Below are positions 52,515-60,870 of a DNA stretch of 64,000 nt, piece after piece; the stretch's first letter is position 1, and every line of letters starts with the position of its first letter. Below the pieces are notes generated by a model, which worked only from the letters and a program-made list of their open reading frames with translations, had not been told where the DNA came from and did no database searches. The position numbers and the translations under genes were made by a program. Where the stretch lies: NCBI RefSeq assembly GCF_000025325.1, contig NC_013743.1:2666001-2730000 (forward strand). Reading direction: 5' to 3'. The stretch is from Haloterrigena turkmenica DSM 5511. Its GTDB lineage: Archaea; Halobacteriota; Halobacteria; Halobacteriales; Natrialbaceae.

Positions 52515-52779
52515 GCCCCCACATTCTCGGGGCGCGATAAAACCCTTTCCAAAATACGCTATCTGTGAAGTAATATCTCAGCGTAAATTCTACAATGATG
52601 GAGCTCGTCGGTCGATGAGCGTCGTCCTCTATCCGTGTTCCGACTGACTGAGTCGAGTTCAGATCGGTCCTCGGCCGAGTAGCGGCCGGGTATAGCCGTG
52701 GTAGCTCAGATCTTCGGGCACCCTGTGACGAGACGAGTTCACGCAGCCGCCTCTCTCCCATCCCAAATCATTAAATACG

Positions 52780-52794
52780 TGAATACATAATTCA
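52780..52794. promoter_or_regulatory. Palindrome TGAAT-ACATA-ATTCA, candidate TrmB operator
   Basis: A perfect 5-bp-arm inverted repeat between a TATA-like ATTAAATA (52770-52777) and the ATG at 52809, so it would overlap the transcription start. That suits a repressor site; the GH15 copy lies upstream of TATA, so one factor could repress one gene and activate the other. Inference only. Confidence 0.45.
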
Positions 52795-52808
52795 TCATCG
52801 ATTGCAGC

Positions 52809-54011
52809 ATGCCAATGAAACGCAGACCAGTACTCAAGGGGATCGGCGGTACCGTCGCGGGACTCTCGCTCGCGGGTTGCATGGGCTACTTCACCGGGGA
52901 CGACACGTCGCCGCTGTGGCACGAGTTCACCGATTCTGAGGAGCGCACCTTCGAGAGTCACCTCGAGACGTTCACCGAGGAGACCGACCACGACCTCGAG
53001 GCCTCCGGCGTCTCGAACATGCAAGATCAGTTAGAGACCGCCCTCCCGGCGGGCGACGGGCCGATGAGTTTCACCTGGGCACACGACTGGATCGGCGCCC
53101 AGCATGAAGACGAGACCCTCTATGACGCATCTGACTCGATCGACGTCGACCTCGAGGGAACGTACTCGGAGGCGGCGGCCAACGCGGTTCAGTGGAAGGA
53201 CAACGTGTACGGACTCCCCTACGCCGCGGAAACGGTGACGCTGATGTACAACAAGGATATGGTCGAGGAACCGCCGGAGACGATCCCCGAGATGATCGAG
53301 ATCATGGAGTCGTACGACGGCGACGACCAGTACGGCATCGGCTATCCGGGGGACGCGTACCACTTCAGCGCCTACCTGCAAGGGTTCGGCGGCGTGCTCT
53401 ACGACGAGGACGCCGACGAACTGGGAATCGACGACGATGCGGTCGTCGAGGGGCTCGAACTCGTCCGGGACAGCATCTACGAGTACAGTCCGAACGACCT
53501 GAACAAGGACCCGAACCTCTCGGTCTTCCAGAACGGAAACGCGCCGTTCGTCGTGACCGGCCCGTGGAACCTCGGCGGGCTCCGCGATGCGGGCATCGAC
53601 GTCGGGGTCGCGCCGCTGCCTGCGCCCGAGGGCGGAGAACCGACGCCGTTTACGGGCGTTCAGATGTGGTACTTCACGTCTCGCCTCGAGGACGCGGAGG
53701 ACGACGTCCACGACGCGGTGCTCGACTGGGCGGAGTGGTACACCACGACCGAGGACGTCGCCACGACCAACGCACAGGACCACGCGATGATTCCCGTCCT
53801 CGACTCGGTCGTCGGGAGCGACGACCTCGGTTCGGACGTCGACGCGTTCAGCCAGAGCGTGGGCATGGGGATGTCGATGCCCGCGAGCGAGAAGATGGAC
53901 GCCGTCTGGGACCCGCTCGAGTCCGCGATCGACGTCGTGCTCGGCTCGGGCGGCGACGCCCGAGAGGAACTGGAGTCGGCCGCCGAGCAGATCCGAGGCT
54001 CCTGGGAGTAA
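52809..54011 (+). CDS. Sugar ABC transporter substrate-binding lipoprotein
   Basis: A 400-residue CUT1 solute-binding protein. It has an RR-containing signal (KRRPVLKGIGGTVAGLSLAGC), so it is probably Tat-exported and lipid-anchored at Cys23. The mature protein is the two-lobe fold, with GPMSFTWAHDWIG, YGLPYAAETVTLMYNKDMV, the hinge block FVVTGPWNLGGL, and Trp-rich C-terminal segments typical of maltose/trehalose-type binders. Acidic residues dominate. It is the first gene of the SBP-MalF-MalG unit, with the operator at 52780-52794 in its promoter. Confidence 0.9.
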   Translation: MPMKRRPVLKGIGGTVAGLSLAGCMGYFTGDDTSPLWHEFTDSEERTFESHLETFTEETDHDLEASGVSNMQDQLETALPAGDGPMSFTWAHDWIGAQHEDETLYDASDSIDVDLEGTYSEAAANAVQWKDNVYGLPYAAETVTLMYNKDMVEEPPETIPEMIEIMESYDGDDQYGIGYPGDAYHFSAYLQGFGGVLYDEDADELGIDDDAVVEGLELVRDSIYEYSPNDLNKDPNLSVFQNGNAPFVVTGPWNLGGLRDAGIDVGVAPLPAPEGGEPTPFTGVQMWYFTSRLEDAEDDVHDAVLDWAEWYTTTEDVATTNAQDHAMIPVLDSVVGSDDLGSDVDAFSQSVGMGMSMPASEKMDAVWDPLESAIDVVLGSGGDAREELESAAEQIRGSWE

Positions 54012-54033
54012 GCCCGTCGTCACTATTAGCAAC

Positions 54034-55050
54034 ATGTCCCTAGGAACATCCGAAGGCGTCGTGGATCGCGTCCGTCGCAGCCTCCCGTCCGGCGCGAAAG
54101 ACATCGGGGTGGCGCTCGTCGTACCGGGGCTGCTCCTGTTCTCGCTGTTTATGATCTACCCGATCGCGTTTCTCGCCTATCTCTCGCTGACCGACGTGCG
54201 ATCGGCGGGAGACGTTCTCAGCGGCGACTCGTCGCTCGTCTGGTTCGAAAACTACCTCCAGCTCGTCTCCGATCCGGCGTTCTGGAACTCGCTGGGGGTG
54301 ACCTGGCTCTACGTCGGCGTCAGTCTCGTGCTCAAGCTGGCGCTGACGATCGGTATCGCCACGCTGCTCACTCACGGACGAGTGGCCGGGAAACGGTATA
54401 TGCGGGCGCTCGTCATCGTCCCAATGGGGTTTCCGCCGATCTTCGCGATTTCGGTCTGGCGAGCCATGTTCAGCCCCGCCAGGTTCGGGCCGGTCAACAG
54501 GTTCCTCTCGATGTATAACGACATCGTCACCGGACTTACCGGAGTCGTCAACGACGTCGTATTCTTCGTCACAATCAACGCTCCGGAGTTCCTGCTCGTT
54601 ACCGTTCCGGTAAACTGGACGGGCAGTCGGTGGGCCGCGTTCTCCGGCTACGTCGCCACCGAGACCTGGCTCGCGTACCCGTTCATGGTGATCATCACCG
54701 TCAGCGCGCTCCAAGACGTGCCGATGGAACTCCACGACGCGGCGAAGGTCGACGGCGCAGGCTACCTGACCCGATTCCGTCACGTGACGCTGCCCGCGAT
54801 CAGAGGGCCGCTGGTGTTCGCCTCGATCCTCACCGCGGCCACGTCGTTCCAGAACTTCCTGATCCCGTGGGTGTTCAACGAGGGCGGCCCGGGACGGAGC
54901 AACGAACTGCTCTTAGTCTACGGCTATCGAGAGGCGCTCACGTTCGACAATTACGCGCTGTCGTCGGCGATCATGATCGTCGCGATCGGCTTCATCGGGC
55001 TGTTCATGTGGCTCGCCGTCAGGAAAACCAATCTCGCGGAGGGGGTGTGA
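54034..55050 (+). CDS. Sugar ABC transporter permease, MalF type
   Basis: A 338-residue inner-membrane permease with six to seven helices. The EAA-type coupling helix reads ELHDAAKVDGAGYLTRFRHVTLPAIRGPLV (visible in parts, about residues 230-260), with the invariant Gly, which docks on the MalK ATPase. The N-terminal 25 residues are cytoplasmic. It starts 22 bp after the binding-protein stop and is four bases before the MalG start, so the three form an operon. Start ATG at 54034. Confidence 0.9.
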   Translation: MSLGTSEGVVDRVRRSLPSGAKDIGVALVVPGLLLFSLFMIYPIAFLAYLSLTDVRSAGDVLSGDSSLVWFENYLQLVSDPAFWNSLGVTWLYVGVSLVLKLALTIGIATLLTHGRVAGKRYMRALVIVPMGFPPIFAISVWRAMFSPARFGPVNRFLSMYNDIVTGLTGVVNDVVFFVTINAPEFLLVTVPVNWTGSRWAAFSGYVATETWLAYPFMVIITVSALQDVPMELHDAAKVDGAGYLTRFRHVTLPAIRGPLVFASILTAATSFQNFLIPWVFNEGGPGRSNELLLVYGYREALTFDNYALSSAIMIVAIGFIGLFMWLAVRKTNLAEGV

Positions 55051-55054
55051 TCGG

Positions 55055-55948
55055 ATGGGAGCCATCACCGATGCGATAGCGGACGTCCGAGCGGGTCGGC
55101 GAAGCCCCAGAGACGTCGCCAAGTCGGTTCTCACGACTGGGGTCGCCCTCGGACTCCTCCTGGTCCTGATGTTTCCGGTCTACTGGATCGTCAGCGTCTC
55201 ACTGTCCGTCGGAACGACGCTGTCGTCCCCCGGCAGCCTGTTCGGCGACCCCGCCACGTACAACCTGAACTCGTTTAGGTGGGTCCTCGAGAACGAGGCC
55301 TTCCGACGGGGGTTGCTGAATAGCCTAATCGTCGTCAGCGTGACCGTCACGGTCACGCTCGCGTTCTCGATCCCCGGCGCCTACGCGCTCTCGCGGCGGG
55401 AGTTCCTCGGTCGGCGGAAGATCCTCTACGGCTATATCCTGTTCACGCAGATGGGCGCGGGGCTCTCGATCGCCGTCCTCATCGCGCTCTACGCGCTGTT
55501 CTCGGACTTCGGGTTGACGAACAACCTCCTCGTTCTCGGTCTCTTCTATGCGGCCGGCGCGATCCCATTCAACACGTGGCTGTTGAAGACCTTCATGGAC
55601 AACATCCCCGTCTCCTACGAGGAGGCGGCCATCGTCGACGGGGCCAGTCAGTGGCAGGTCATCCGGGAGGTCATCCTGCCGCTGTCGAAGCCGGGGATCG
55701 CCGCCGTACTGGTGTTCGCCTGGACCGCCGGCTGGAACGAGTTCATCGTCGCGCAGACGCTGATCCACGATCCCGATCTCTACCCGCTGTCGGTGGAACT
55801 GTACGGGATCATCGACGACCGGCGCGGGACGCCGTGGCCCCACTTCGCTGCGTTCGCGCTCCTGTTCGCCCTGCCGGTCGCGATCATCTACTTCCTCGCC
55901 CAGAAACACGTCGAGAGCGGCCTCTCGTTCGGCGGAATGGAAGGCTAA
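55055..55948 (+). CDS. Sugar ABC transporter permease, MalG type
   Basis: A 297-residue permease with six helices and the shorter MalG form. The EAA motif reads EEAAIVDGASQWQVIREVILPLSKPG (visible in parts), about residues 190-215, followed by a Trp-rich helix (VFAWTAGWNEFIVAQTLI). The C-terminus ends GLSFGGMEG, in the style of GAVKG-type CUT1 ends. It forms the transmembrane pore with MalF. Start ATG at 55055; MalF stop is four bases upstream. Confidence 0.9.
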   Translation: MGAITDAIADVRAGRRSPRDVAKSVLTTGVALGLLLVLMFPVYWIVSVSLSVGTTLSSPGSLFGDPATYNLNSFRWVLENEAFRRGLLNSLIVVSVTVTVTLAFSIPGAYALSRREFLGRRKILYGYILFTQMGAGLSIAVLIALYALFSDFGLTNNLLVLGLFYAAGAIPFNTWLLKTFMDNIPVSYEEAAIVDGASQWQVIREVILPLSKPGIAAVLVFAWTAGWNEFIVAQTLIHDPDLYPLSVELYGIIDDRRGTPWPHFAAFALLFALPVAIIYFLAQKHVESGLSFGGMEG

Positions 55949-56014
55949 CCGGCCGACCGCCGTCCCCTCGTTTCCTCTTTCGCTGCTCGCTCGAGTCCCC
56001 TCGAGCCGTCGCGC

Positions 56015-58063
56015 TCACGACTCGTCTCCCTCGAGAACCACGACCGAATCGACTGCGAGGGTTCCGCCGGACTCGAGCGCGTCGGCACCGAGCAGGGGCT
56101 CGGCGTCGGTGACGGACTCGCCGAGTTCGACCCTCGCCGTCCCCGCGCCGAAGTGAAACGCCACGACGACGCGGCGACCGCTCGCCGGGTCCGCGCGGGC
56201 GAACGCGACCGCGGCGTCGGTGTCCGTCTCGTACTCGATGCACTCGAGATCGGCCGCGGACCGCAGCGCCGGATGCGAGTTACGAAGGTCGATCAGCCGC
56301 CGGTAGTACTCGAGCAGGTCCTCGTCGAACGCGCCCCAGTTCATCGGATCGCGCCGTCCGGTCACGCCCGTCTCCTGACCGTAGTAGAGCATCGGCGACC
56401 CCGGGAGGGTGAACGTCGCCGCGCCCGCTGCCCGCTGCGCGTCGCGGCCGTATTCGTCGAGATACCGGTCAGTGTCGTGGTTCTCGACGTACAGCAGCCA
56501 CTCCGAGTCCGGATGCGCGCCGCGGCGCTGCCGGTCCTCGACCGCCTCGAGGATCGCGTCGGCGCTCGTCGTGTCGATCCCGGCAGCGGAATCCGTGAAC
56601 TCGTCGGCGACCGCGTCCTCTTCCGCTTCTGCCTCGTCGGCTTCGGCGGCAGTCTCGTTGTCGGCCTCGCCCGCGACCGACGCCCCCAACGCCTCGAGCG
56701 TGTCGTGGAGGACGTCGTCGTGGTGCGTGTGAAACCGCCCGCCGCCCATCTCGACGTCGGAGGGCAGCGTCTCGTCTAACAGGAAGAAGTCGCTGTCCGC
56801 GCCGCTCACTCGGTCGGACACCTCGGTCCAGAAGCTCAGGGGGACGCCCCAGGCGACGTCCGCGCGAAAGCCGTCGACGCGCTCGGTCCAGAAGTCGACG
56901 ACCGAGAGCAGGTACTCGCGGACCTCGGGGTTGGCGTAGTTCAGATTCGGGATGTCGTCCCAGCCGAAGTAGGTGTCCGGAGCGCGCTCGTCGAAGTCCG
57001 CCCACCGGTACCAGTCGCGATAGCGCTCGTGGTCGGGATGCGTCTCGTCGACGGCGGCCTCGTAGAAGGGGTGCGTGTCCGCGGTGTGGTTGATCACGAG
57101 GTCGAAGACGACTCGGATGTCCCGCTCGTGACAGGCGTCGACCAGCGCCTCGAGGCCGGCCATCGTCCCGAGGTCCGGGTCGACGCCGAAGTAGTTCGTC
57201 GTGTTGTAGCCGTGTGGCCCGCCGTTCTCCATGGGTGTCCCGAATCCGCTCTTCGCATCGAGAAACGGCGTCAACCAGAGGACGTCGATTCCGAGGGTCT
57301 CGAGGTGATCGAGGCGCTCCGCGATCGTCTCGAACGTGGGCTCGTCCCGATCAGGGAACCGACGCGTGAAGACCTCGTAGACGACCGCGTCGACGGCCCA
57401 CTCGGGCGACTCGAACGGACGCTCGACGCGGACGGACGGCTCGTCCGCCGCATCGTCGGCGGGGACCAGTTCGATCGCGTCCGGAACCGAGTGGCGTTCG
57501 TCGACAGCGACGGCGTAGACGCGGACGGGTTCGTCGATCGCACCGATCGGTATCGTGCCGTCCGACTCGAGCACGTCTCCGTTCCGGTCGTCGACGTAGT
57601 ACTCGACGCTCGAGTCGCCGTCGCTGACGACGCTCGCGGTCGCCGAGAGACGGACCCGATCGCCCTCGACCGTCGCGTCGAGTTCGACCTGCGGGCGCGG
57701 CGCGTCCTCGTCCGCCTCGGGAAACACGCGGACGGTCAACTCGTGGGGTCCGTCGGACGCCTCGAGTGCGAGCGTGTACTCGCCCGGTACGTCCGGTTCG
57801 AACTCGGCGATCGGGCCGTCAGTCGGGATCGCGTTCGAGCCCTCGGGCGACTCGAGCACCCGCCAGGCGTACGTCGCGTCGCCGTCCGGATTCCGCGGCG
57901 CGAGATCGTCCCGCGTCTCCATTTCGTTTCCGTTCGGGTCGACGATCCCCTCGTCGACGGCGACGAACCGCGGCGACCCGGGATGGTGCGAGCCGTCGTC
58001 ACTCTCGAGCGCGCGATCGGACCCAGGTTCGCCTCCGTCCGTGCACAGTCGTCGCTGATCCAT
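56015..58063 (-). CDS. Alpha-amylase family GH13 glycosidase with N-terminal beta domains
   Basis: A 682-residue protein. Residues 1-230 contain two beta-sandwich-like modules (PKD-like DATYAWRVLESPEG, GEYTLALEASDG, then CBM34-like). The (beta/alpha)8 barrel shows the four GH13 regions: DLVINHT, GFRADVAW (nucleophile Asp), FLLDETLP (acid/base Glu) and VENHDTDR. A long Glu/Ala-rich insertion (about 490-530) lies between regions III and IV. No signal peptide is visible, so it should act inside the cell on imported glucans, as neopullulanase/cyclomaltodextrinase-type enzymes do. The gene converges on malG. Start ATG at 58063. Confidence 0.9.
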   Translation of the reverse strand: MDQRRLCTDGGEPGSDRALESDDGSHHPGSPRFVAVDEGIVDPNGNEMETRDDLAPRNPDGDATYAWRVLESPEGSNAIPTDGPIAEFEPDVPGEYTLALEASDGPHELTVRVFPEADEDAPRPQVELDATVEGDRVRLSATASVVSDGDSSVEYYVDDRNGDVLESDGTIPIGAIDEPVRVYAVAVDERHSVPDAIELVPADDAADEPSVRVERPFESPEWAVDAVVYEVFTRRFPDRDEPTFETIAERLDHLETLGIDVLWLTPFLDAKSGFGTPMENGGPHGYNTTNYFGVDPDLGTMAGLEALVDACHERDIRVVFDLVINHTADTHPFYEAAVDETHPDHERYRDWYRWADFDERAPDTYFGWDDIPNLNYANPEVREYLLSVVDFWTERVDGFRADVAWGVPLSFWTEVSDRVSGADSDFFLLDETLPSDVEMGGGRFHTHHDDVLHDTLEALGASVAGEADNETAAEADEAEAEEDAVADEFTDSAAGIDTTSADAILEAVEDRQRRGAHPDSEWLLYVENHDTDRYLDEYGRDAQRAAGAATFTLPGSPMLYYGQETGVTGRRDPMNWGAFDEDLLEYYRRLIDLRNSHPALRSAADLECIEYETDTDAAVAFARADPASGRRVVVAFHFGAGTARVELGESVTDAEPLLGADALESGGTLAVDSVVVLEGDES

Positions 58064-58094
58064 GGGTTTCCTTTCGGCCCGGGGAATAAATTTG

Positions 58095-58112
58095 TGGTGT
58101 GATAGTACACCA
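58095..58112. promoter_or_regulatory. Inverted repeat TGGTGT-N6-ACACCA before the amylase gene
   Basis: Perfect 6-bp arms, just upstream (minus strand) of a TATA-like AATTTATT (58085-58092) and 32 bp before the amylase ATG. A site next to TATA suits an activator. It differs from the TGAAT-type motif at the other sugar genes, so a second regulator or a divergent site is possible. Confidence 0.4.
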
Positions 58113-58238
58113 TAGTTAGAACGTAGCGGAATTGCGGTCGCTGTTGACGATGCGGTTCCTCAATCCGGTCACATCACATGCGTATCGAACACTGCTGCAT
58201 CCGCGAGCGAAGCGAGCGGTTCACCGACGGTGAGGTCG

Positions 58239-58261
58239 AAGGCCGAACCGTCGGCCTTTTT
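58239..58261 (+). terminator. Intrinsic-terminator-like hairpin with T run, plus strand
   Basis: AAGGCCGA/TCGGCCTT, 8-bp stem with ACCG loop, followed by TTT (58259-58261). It reads as a terminator only on the plus strand, yet both flanking genes are on the minus strand, so it would end a short RNA starting near 58120 or be an old element. No such gene is seen. Confidence 0.3.
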
Positions 58262-58391
58262 CATCGACGTTTTTGCGTCGAGTGGTTCGCTGAGGCGAAC
58301 CCGAGGCGGAAAAAGTTCGTTCCCTATACTGAACGCGATTTTCGTGGCCAATCTGGACAAAGAAATCGTAGCACCAACTACTGGTATACCG

Positions 58392-58560
58392 CGTCGAACA
58401 ACGCAAATCAGAGAGTTGCCGGCTCGATTCGGCTTACGCCTCGTCGAACAACGCCGAGCCCCGCTCGGCGAACCCGACGAAGCGTGAGCTTCGTCGAACA
58501 ACGGAAGACTCGTGATACTCGTTTTCCGAGCTTGACGCGGCTTACGCCGCGTCAAACAGC
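58392..58560. repeat. 50-bp-period repeats derived from the 3' end of the gluconate dehydratase gene
   Basis: CGTCGAACAACG occurs at 58392, 58442 and 58492 (period exactly 50), and the related CGTCAAACAGC at 58550-58560 is inside the 3' end of the dehydratase gene. Units also share a GGCTTACGCC-like end: on the minus strand the copies read like ...TTGTTCGACGAGGCGTAAGCC, echoing the gene's ...CTGTTTGACGCGGCGTAAGCC. They look like degenerate tandem copies of the gene's terminal 50 bp. Confidence 0.55.
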
Positions 58561-59780
58561 TCCTCGCCCTCGATCATGTGTTCCTCGACGGCGTCCATAT
58601 CGAGCGTCACGCCGAGCCCCGGTTCCTCGGGGATCTCGATGTAGCCGTCCTCGATGACGTCCTCCTCGACGAGGTCCTCCCACCAGCCGAGTTCGTAGGA
58701 GTGGTACTCAACGGCGAGCGAGTTCGGAATCGCCGCACCGACGTGGGCGCTGGCGACCGTCGCCACGGGCGAGGAGACGTTGTGCATCGCGACCGGAACG
58801 TAGTACATGTCCGCGAGGTCGGCGATCTTTCGGGTCTCGCGCATCCCGCCGACTTTGGGCATGTCCGGCGCGATGATATCGACGGCCTGCTCCTCGAGCA
58901 GGCGGCGCTGGCCGTGTTTCCGGTAGACGTTCTCGCCGACGGTGATCGGCGTCTCGGTCGACTGGGTGACCTCCTGCTGGACGTCGTGGTTCTCCGGCGG
59001 GACGGGGTCCTCGAGCCACCAGACGTCGTACTCCTCGAGACGCTTCGCGAGGCGCTTCGCGCTGCCGCCGGAGAACGTCCAGTGGCAGTCGAAGGCGACG
59101 TCGGCGCGGTCGCCGACGCGCTCGGTGACCTTCTCCACGATTTCGGCCTTGTGTTCGATCTCGGGCTCGCGGAGGTGGCGGTTCGCCCGATCCTTCTCGT
59201 GACCCGACGGGACGTCGAGGTCGAACTTCAGCGCGTCGTATCCCAGCTCCTCGACGACGCGTTCGGCCTCGTCGGCGCAGGCGTCGGGGTCGGCCTCGTC
59301 CTCGGTGTGACAGTCACAGTAGACCCGGACCTCGTCGCGGTACTTCCCACCCAGCAGCTGGTAGGCCGGCACCTCGAGGATCTTGCCCGCCAGATCGTGC
59401 AGCGCGACCTCGATGCCCGCGATGGCGGTGACGGTGACGCCGGCGATCGACCCCTCGCCGGACATCTTCTGGACGAGGTGCTCGGTCAGACGATCGATGT
59501 CGAGCGGGTTCTCGCCCTGCAGGAAGGGCGTCATCCGCTGGATCAGTTCCGGGACGCCGGCGCCCCAGTAGGCTTCGCCGGTGCCGACGATGCCGGCGTC
59601 GGTGTAGATCCGGACCAGCGTCCACGGGAAGTTCCCGTCGATCATCGTCGTCTGGATGTCCGTGATCTCGACGTCGCGGCCGCCCCCGCGTTCGCGGGTG
59701 ACCTGCATCGTCTCCGCCGAGAGGTCGCGCATCGTATACTCGGCGTTCGGGTCGTGCAGCTGTGAGTAATCGACTCCCAT
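58542..59780 (-). CDS. gnaD: Gluconate/galactonate dehydratase (enolase superfamily)
   Basis: A 412-residue enolase-superfamily dehydratase, converting D-gluconate (or D-galactonate) to 2-keto-3-deoxy acid in the semiphosphorylative Entner-Doudoroff pathway. The length equals the Haloferax gluconate dehydratase. Metal ligands are FDCHW (Asp), LEDPVP (Glu) and VGENV (Glu); the base-like KFDLDVPSGHEKD and the MHNVSSPVATVAS His complete the site. The ATG at 59780 is preceded by AT-rich GAATTTACAACC. Downstream at its 3' end lies a series of repeats. Confidence 0.88.
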   Translation of the reverse strand: MGVDYSQLHDPNAEYTMRDLSAETMQVTRERGGGRDVEITDIQTTMIDGNFPWTLVRIYTDAGIVGTGEAYWGAGVPELIQRMTPFLQGENPLDIDRLTEHLVQKMSGEGSIAGVTVTAIAGIEVALHDLAGKILEVPAYQLLGGKYRDEVRVYCDCHTEDEADPDACADEAERVVEELGYDALKFDLDVPSGHEKDRANRHLREPEIEHKAEIVEKVTERVGDRADVAFDCHWTFSGGSAKRLAKRLEEYDVWWLEDPVPPENHDVQQEVTQSTETPITVGENVYRKHGQRRLLEEQAVDIIAPDMPKVGGMRETRKIADLADMYYVPVAMHNVSSPVATVASAHVGAAIPNSLAVEYHSYELGWWEDLVEEDVIEDGYIEIPEEPGLGVTLDMDAVEEHMIEGEELFDAA

Positions 59781-59930
59781 GGTTGTAAATTCACTTCGAA
59801 GATAGTAATAGTTTCTACCTTCCGCGAGCAAAGCCGCCGAGTTACGACTGAATGACAATCTAGAACTCGGAGTCATGAATCCGGTGCTTGCAACGATCAA
59901 CGATCGTTCTCGAGCGAGCGTCGTCGGCTC

Positions 59931-60788
59931 TCAGGCGCGTTCGAGTTCGTCACCGACGTCCTCGAGATCGACGTCAAGCGCCGCTGACGCGGCGAAGGCG
60001 GCCCGCTTCTCGGCGGTCCGACGGTCGATCGCCTGCGGACCGACGGCGAACTCGATCCGGCGAACTCCTTCAGCAGGACTCGAGCAGCCGAGCACCGTGA
60101 CGGGGCCGACCTCACGGGTGTTCCGGACATGGGTTCCGCCGCAGGCTGCCACGTTCCAGGGCTCCCTCGCGTCCGCAGTCGCCATCCCATGGCCGGTGTC
60201 GTTCTCGTCACCGATCGTCACGACGCGGACTCGACCCTTTTCGACGGCCGTCTCGGATCGCTCCTCGTCGAAGACGACGTCGTCGCGTTCGCGCACCGTC
60301 GCGACGGGAACGCTCTCCCAGGAGACCGGCCTCGACTCCCAGACGGTCCGGTTGATCAGTTCGTCGAGTTCGATCAGCGCCTCGTCGTCGAGCGGTGCTG
60401 TCTCGAGGTCGATCGCGACCGTCTCCTCGCCGATCTCGAGACCGGCGTACTCCGGGGACTCGAGGCAGCGTCTGGCGGCGCCGTAGCAGATGTGGGCGGC
60501 CGTGTGCGCGCGCATGCAGTACATGCGAAACGACCAGTCGATCGAACAGAGCACGCGATGGCCCGCCCTGAACGACGGCTCCGCGGCCAGCACGTGGGCC
60601 TGTTCGCCGTCGACCAGTCGCACGTCGGTGACCGCCGCGTCGCCGACGGTTCCGCGGTCGGCCGGCTGGCCGTCGCTCGTCCCGTAGAAGTAGCTCGTCT
60701 CCAGCCAGACCGTGCGCCCGTCGATGGACGTCACCTCGGTTTCGAATCGCGTGGTGTAGGGCTCCCCGGCTGCCCGTTGTCCGGTCAT
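59931..60788 (-). CDS. alaX: AlaX-type alanyl-tRNA editing protein
   Basis: A 285-residue stand-alone editing protein of the AlaX family, which hydrolyses Ser- or Gly-tRNA(Ala). Zinc ligands are intact: HTAAH (95-99) and CGGTH (about 213-217). The N-terminal domain (residues 1-90) resembles the AlaX-M/L beta-barrel; the C-terminal part ends in an Asp/Glu-rich helix. Start ATG at 60788 (a GTG nine bases upstream is less likely). It follows aMBF1 (82 bp) on the same strand. Confidence 0.88.
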   Translation of the reverse strand: MTGQRAAGEPYTTRFETEVTSIDGRTVWLETSYFYGTSDGQPADRGTVGDAAVTDVRLVDGEQAHVLAAEPSFRAGHRVLCSIDWSFRMYCMRAHTAAHICYGAARRCLESPEYAGLEIGEETVAIDLETAPLDDEALIELDELINRTVWESRPVSWESVPVATVRERDDVVFDEERSETAVEKGRVRVVTIGDENDTGHGMATADAREPWNVAACGGTHVRNTREVGPVTVLGCSSPAEGVRRIEFAVGPQAIDRRTAEKRAAFAASAALDVDLEDVGDELERA

Positions 60789-60870
60789 TGGGTCCACTCT
60801 CTCGTCAGCTATGAAAAGTCTGCTTGCCGAGACCGTTCGTCGGGTCGCGGGTCCGCACGCCGACGGAGAC

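Noticed and set aside
58392-58560. Possible CRISPR array (50-bp period, short repeats)
   Set aside because: The repeated core is only 12 bp, the 38-bp spacers share their ends, there are only three copies and no cas genes; derivation from the gnaD end explains it better.
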